DNA from: Armatimonadota bacterium
Lineage (GTDB): Bacteria; Armatimonadota; SYMT01
Length of the DNA: 7,238 nt
Reading direction: 5' to 3'
Assembly: GCA_020696885.1 (NCBI GenBank)
Contig: JAJFMS010000156.1
Location: 1 to 7,238, forward strand
The notes under the pieces are model-generated. The model searched no databases and was not told where the DNA came from. It saw only the letters and a list, made by a program, of their open reading frames with translations. The translations under genes and the position numbers were made by a program. Shown in pieces: positions 5,888 through 7,238 of this stretch. Each line of letters begins with the position of its first letter. The first letter of the stretch is position 1.

Positions 5888-7099
5888 GTGACGAATGCAG
5901 TAGCGGGTCCACAGGTGACCCATGGTGTCCTTGGTTTCGACACCCAACCCCGCACCCGCATCGTGTTCGGCGCCGGTGTGATCGAGCGTCTTGGGGCGTT
6001 GATGCAGGAGCTCGGCGGAAGCAAGGTGCTGGTGGTGACCGATGCGGGCATCGCGGCGGCGGGGCACCTGGAGCACGCGCTCTCGTCGCTCCGTGCGGCC
6101 GGCGTGGAGTTCAGCGTCTACGACCGGGTCCATGAGAACCCCACCACCCGCGATGTGGATGAGTGCCTCGCCGCGGCTCGCGCGGCCGGGATCGACTCAA
6201 TCATCGGCCTCGGCGGCGGGAGCAGTATCGATACGGCGCGCGGCTGCAACTTCCTGCTGACCAACGGCGGGCGGATGCAAGACTACTGGGGGGTGGGGAA
6301 GGCTACCCACCCGATGCTGCCGATGATCGCGGTGCCCACCACCGCCGGCACCGGCAGCGAGTGCCAGTCGTTCGCTCTGATCGCAGATGCGGACACGCAC
6401 CAGAAGATGGCCTGCGGCGACCCGAAGGCTGCGGCCCGCGTGGCGTTGCTCGACCCGCTCCTCACGCTCTCCCAGCCCCGGGGAGTCACCGCCTGCACCG
6501 GCGTGGACGCACTGGCGCACGCGCTGGAGAGCGCGGTTACCCGCAAGCGGAGCGAGATCTCGCTGCTCTACTCTCGCGAGTCGTTCCGCCTGGCGATTGC
6601 CAACCTCCCGATGGTGCTCACCGAGCCCGAGAACCTGGAAGCGCGCGCGCGGATGCAGCTCGCCGCCGCCTACGCCGGGCTGGCGATCGAAAACAGTATG
6701 CTCGGCGCGGCGCACGCCGCGGCCAACCCGCTGACCGCGCACTTCGGGGTAGTTCACGGGCAGGCTGTGGGGATGATGTTGCCCCACGTGATCCGCTTCA
6801 ACGCCGAGGACCCGGGTCCCGCAGAGACCTACCGCCAGCTGGCCCTCGACTCCCGCCTGGCGCCGGCAGACGCCACTCCGGCGGAAGCGCGGGAGGCGCT
6901 CATCGCGTGCCTCTGGTCCATCCTGGATGCCGCGGAGATGCCGCGCACCCTGGCCGCCGTCGGGGTGGACGAAGCGGCCATCGACACGCTCGCGGCGGAG
7001 GCGGCGGGACAGTGGACCGCGCGCGTCAACCCCCGGGAGATCGGTGCAGGTGACTTCCACAGCCTCTACCGGGCTGCCTTAGGTGGTCCAGCCGAGTGA
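5888..7099 (+). CDS. Iron-containing (group III) alcohol dehydrogenase
   Basis: A protein of 403 residues from GTG 5888, of normal length for the family; it interconverts an aldehyde and an alcohol with NAD(P)(H) in the cytoplasm. The N-terminal nucleotide-binding domain starts near PRTRIVFGAG (21-30), with GGGSSIDTAR (109-118) and PTTAGTGSE (150-158). The C-terminal helical domain carries the full metal set: D207 and H211 in GVDALAHALE, H276 in GAAHAAAN and H290 in VVHGQAVG. These spacings (4, 65, 14) are close to those of FucO-type enzymes, so it should be active. The frame is open upstream into the preceding gene, but the GTG at 5888, with a loose GGGAAAGGGAA purine run about 13 bases ahead, fits the family's length best; GTG 5915 is the alternative. 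It follows propeller 2 by 28 bases. Within this locus it is best placed to reduce the aldehyde made by the ALDH-like enzyme. Substrate and metal are not determined from sequence. Confidence 0.9.
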   Translation: MTNAVAGPQVTHGVLGFDTQPRTRIVFGAGVIERLGALMQELGGSKVLVVTDAGIAAAGHLEHALSSLRAAGVEFSVYDRVHENPTTRDVDECLAAARAAGIDSIIGLGGGSSIDTARGCNFLLTNGGRMQDYWGVGKATHPMLPMIAVPTTAGTGSECQSFALIADADTHQKMACGDPKAAARVALLDPLLTLSQPRGVTACTGVDALAHALESAVTRKRSEISLLYSRESFRLAIANLPMVLTEPENLEARARMQLAAAYAGLAIENSMLGAAHAAANPLTAHFGVVHGQAVGMMLPHVIRFNAEDPGPAETYRQLALDSRLAPADATPAEAREALIACLWSILDAAEMPRTLAAVGVDEAAIDTLAAEAAGQWTARVNPREIGAGDFHSLYRAALGGPAE

Positions 7100-7181
7100 A
7101 ACGGTTCACGGTGCGCTGGCCGGCTTCGATCCATTCGAGTACGGTAGCACTCTTCGCGTGGTTGACACGGAGTCCCGAAGC

Positions 7182-7238
7182 CATTCGGGCACGGGCTTTC
7201 GGGCGACGCCGCCGTCTCCGAAAGGCGCTGCCCGAATG
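7182..7238 (+). terminator. Long two-part hairpin downstream of the alcohol dehydrogenase
   Basis: CATTCGGGCA (7182-7191) pairs exactly with the last ten bases of the window (7229-7238). After a small internal mismatch loop, CTTTCGG (7196-7202) pairs with CCGAAAG (7218-7224) around a 15-base loop. It lies 82 bases after the stop of the last gene. Any T-run or continuation is beyond the window edge, so it could be a terminator or one end of a repeat related to the 160-bp element, with which it shares the 9-mer TTCGGGCAC. The rest of the gap (7100-7181) shows nothing convincing. Confidence 0.45.

Noticed and set aside
7162..7190. TTGACA at 7162-7167 as a -35 promoter box
   Set aside because: No acceptable -10 hexamer is found about 17 bases downstream; that stretch is the GC-rich hairpin arm, so the hexamer match alone is not enough.

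Overview
The window is GC-rich bacterial DNA with every convincing gene on the + strand. From the left it holds the last codons of a beta-propeller protein, a short ANL-superfamily adenylating enzyme, a secreted PQQ-like beta-propeller protein, an aldehyde-dehydrogenase-fold enzyme, a second complete secreted propeller protein, and an iron-type (group III) alcohol dehydrogenase. The secreted propellers with a W-x-x-[FW]-R-G-P-x-G-T-G entry motif, the high GC and the repeat-laden intergenic gaps suggest a planctomycete, perhaps near Gemmataceae. That placement is an inference from style and has not been tested by comparison.

Layout: 2-58, 3' end of a propeller gene; 59-197, gap with a strong hairpin; 198-1286, adenylating enzyme; 1287-1460, gap with an inverted ACTCC-rich repeat; 1461-2714, propeller 1; 2715-2923, gap made almost entirely of a 160-bp palindromic element plus six 7-bp tandem repeats running up to the next start codon; 2924-4345, aldehyde dehydrogenase-like enzyme; 4346-4440, gap with a terminator-like hairpin; 4441-5859, propeller 2, with a problematic N-terminus; 5888-7099, alcohol dehydrogenase; 7100-7238, gap ending in a long hairpin.

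The three cytoplasmic enzymes form a logical chain. The adenylating enzyme has the nucleotide-binding core but ends where the CoA-handling C-terminal domain should begin. The ALDH-like protein keeps the catalytic cysteine but appears to lack the general-base glutamate needed to oxidise aldehydes. The iron ADH could then reduce the aldehyde to an alcohol. Together they look like a split carboxylic-acid reductase (acid to acyl-AMP to enzyme thioester to aldehyde to alcohol), resembling in architecture the LuxE/LuxC fatty acid reductase and the EhpF/EhpG pair of phenazine biosynthesis. The substrate cannot be read from the sequence.

The three enzyme genes alternate with three genes for secreted propellers. 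This regular alternation is the other notable feature: it suggests either a functional link between envelope propellers and the cytoplasmic pathway, or repeated insertion or duplication of propeller genes in one locus.
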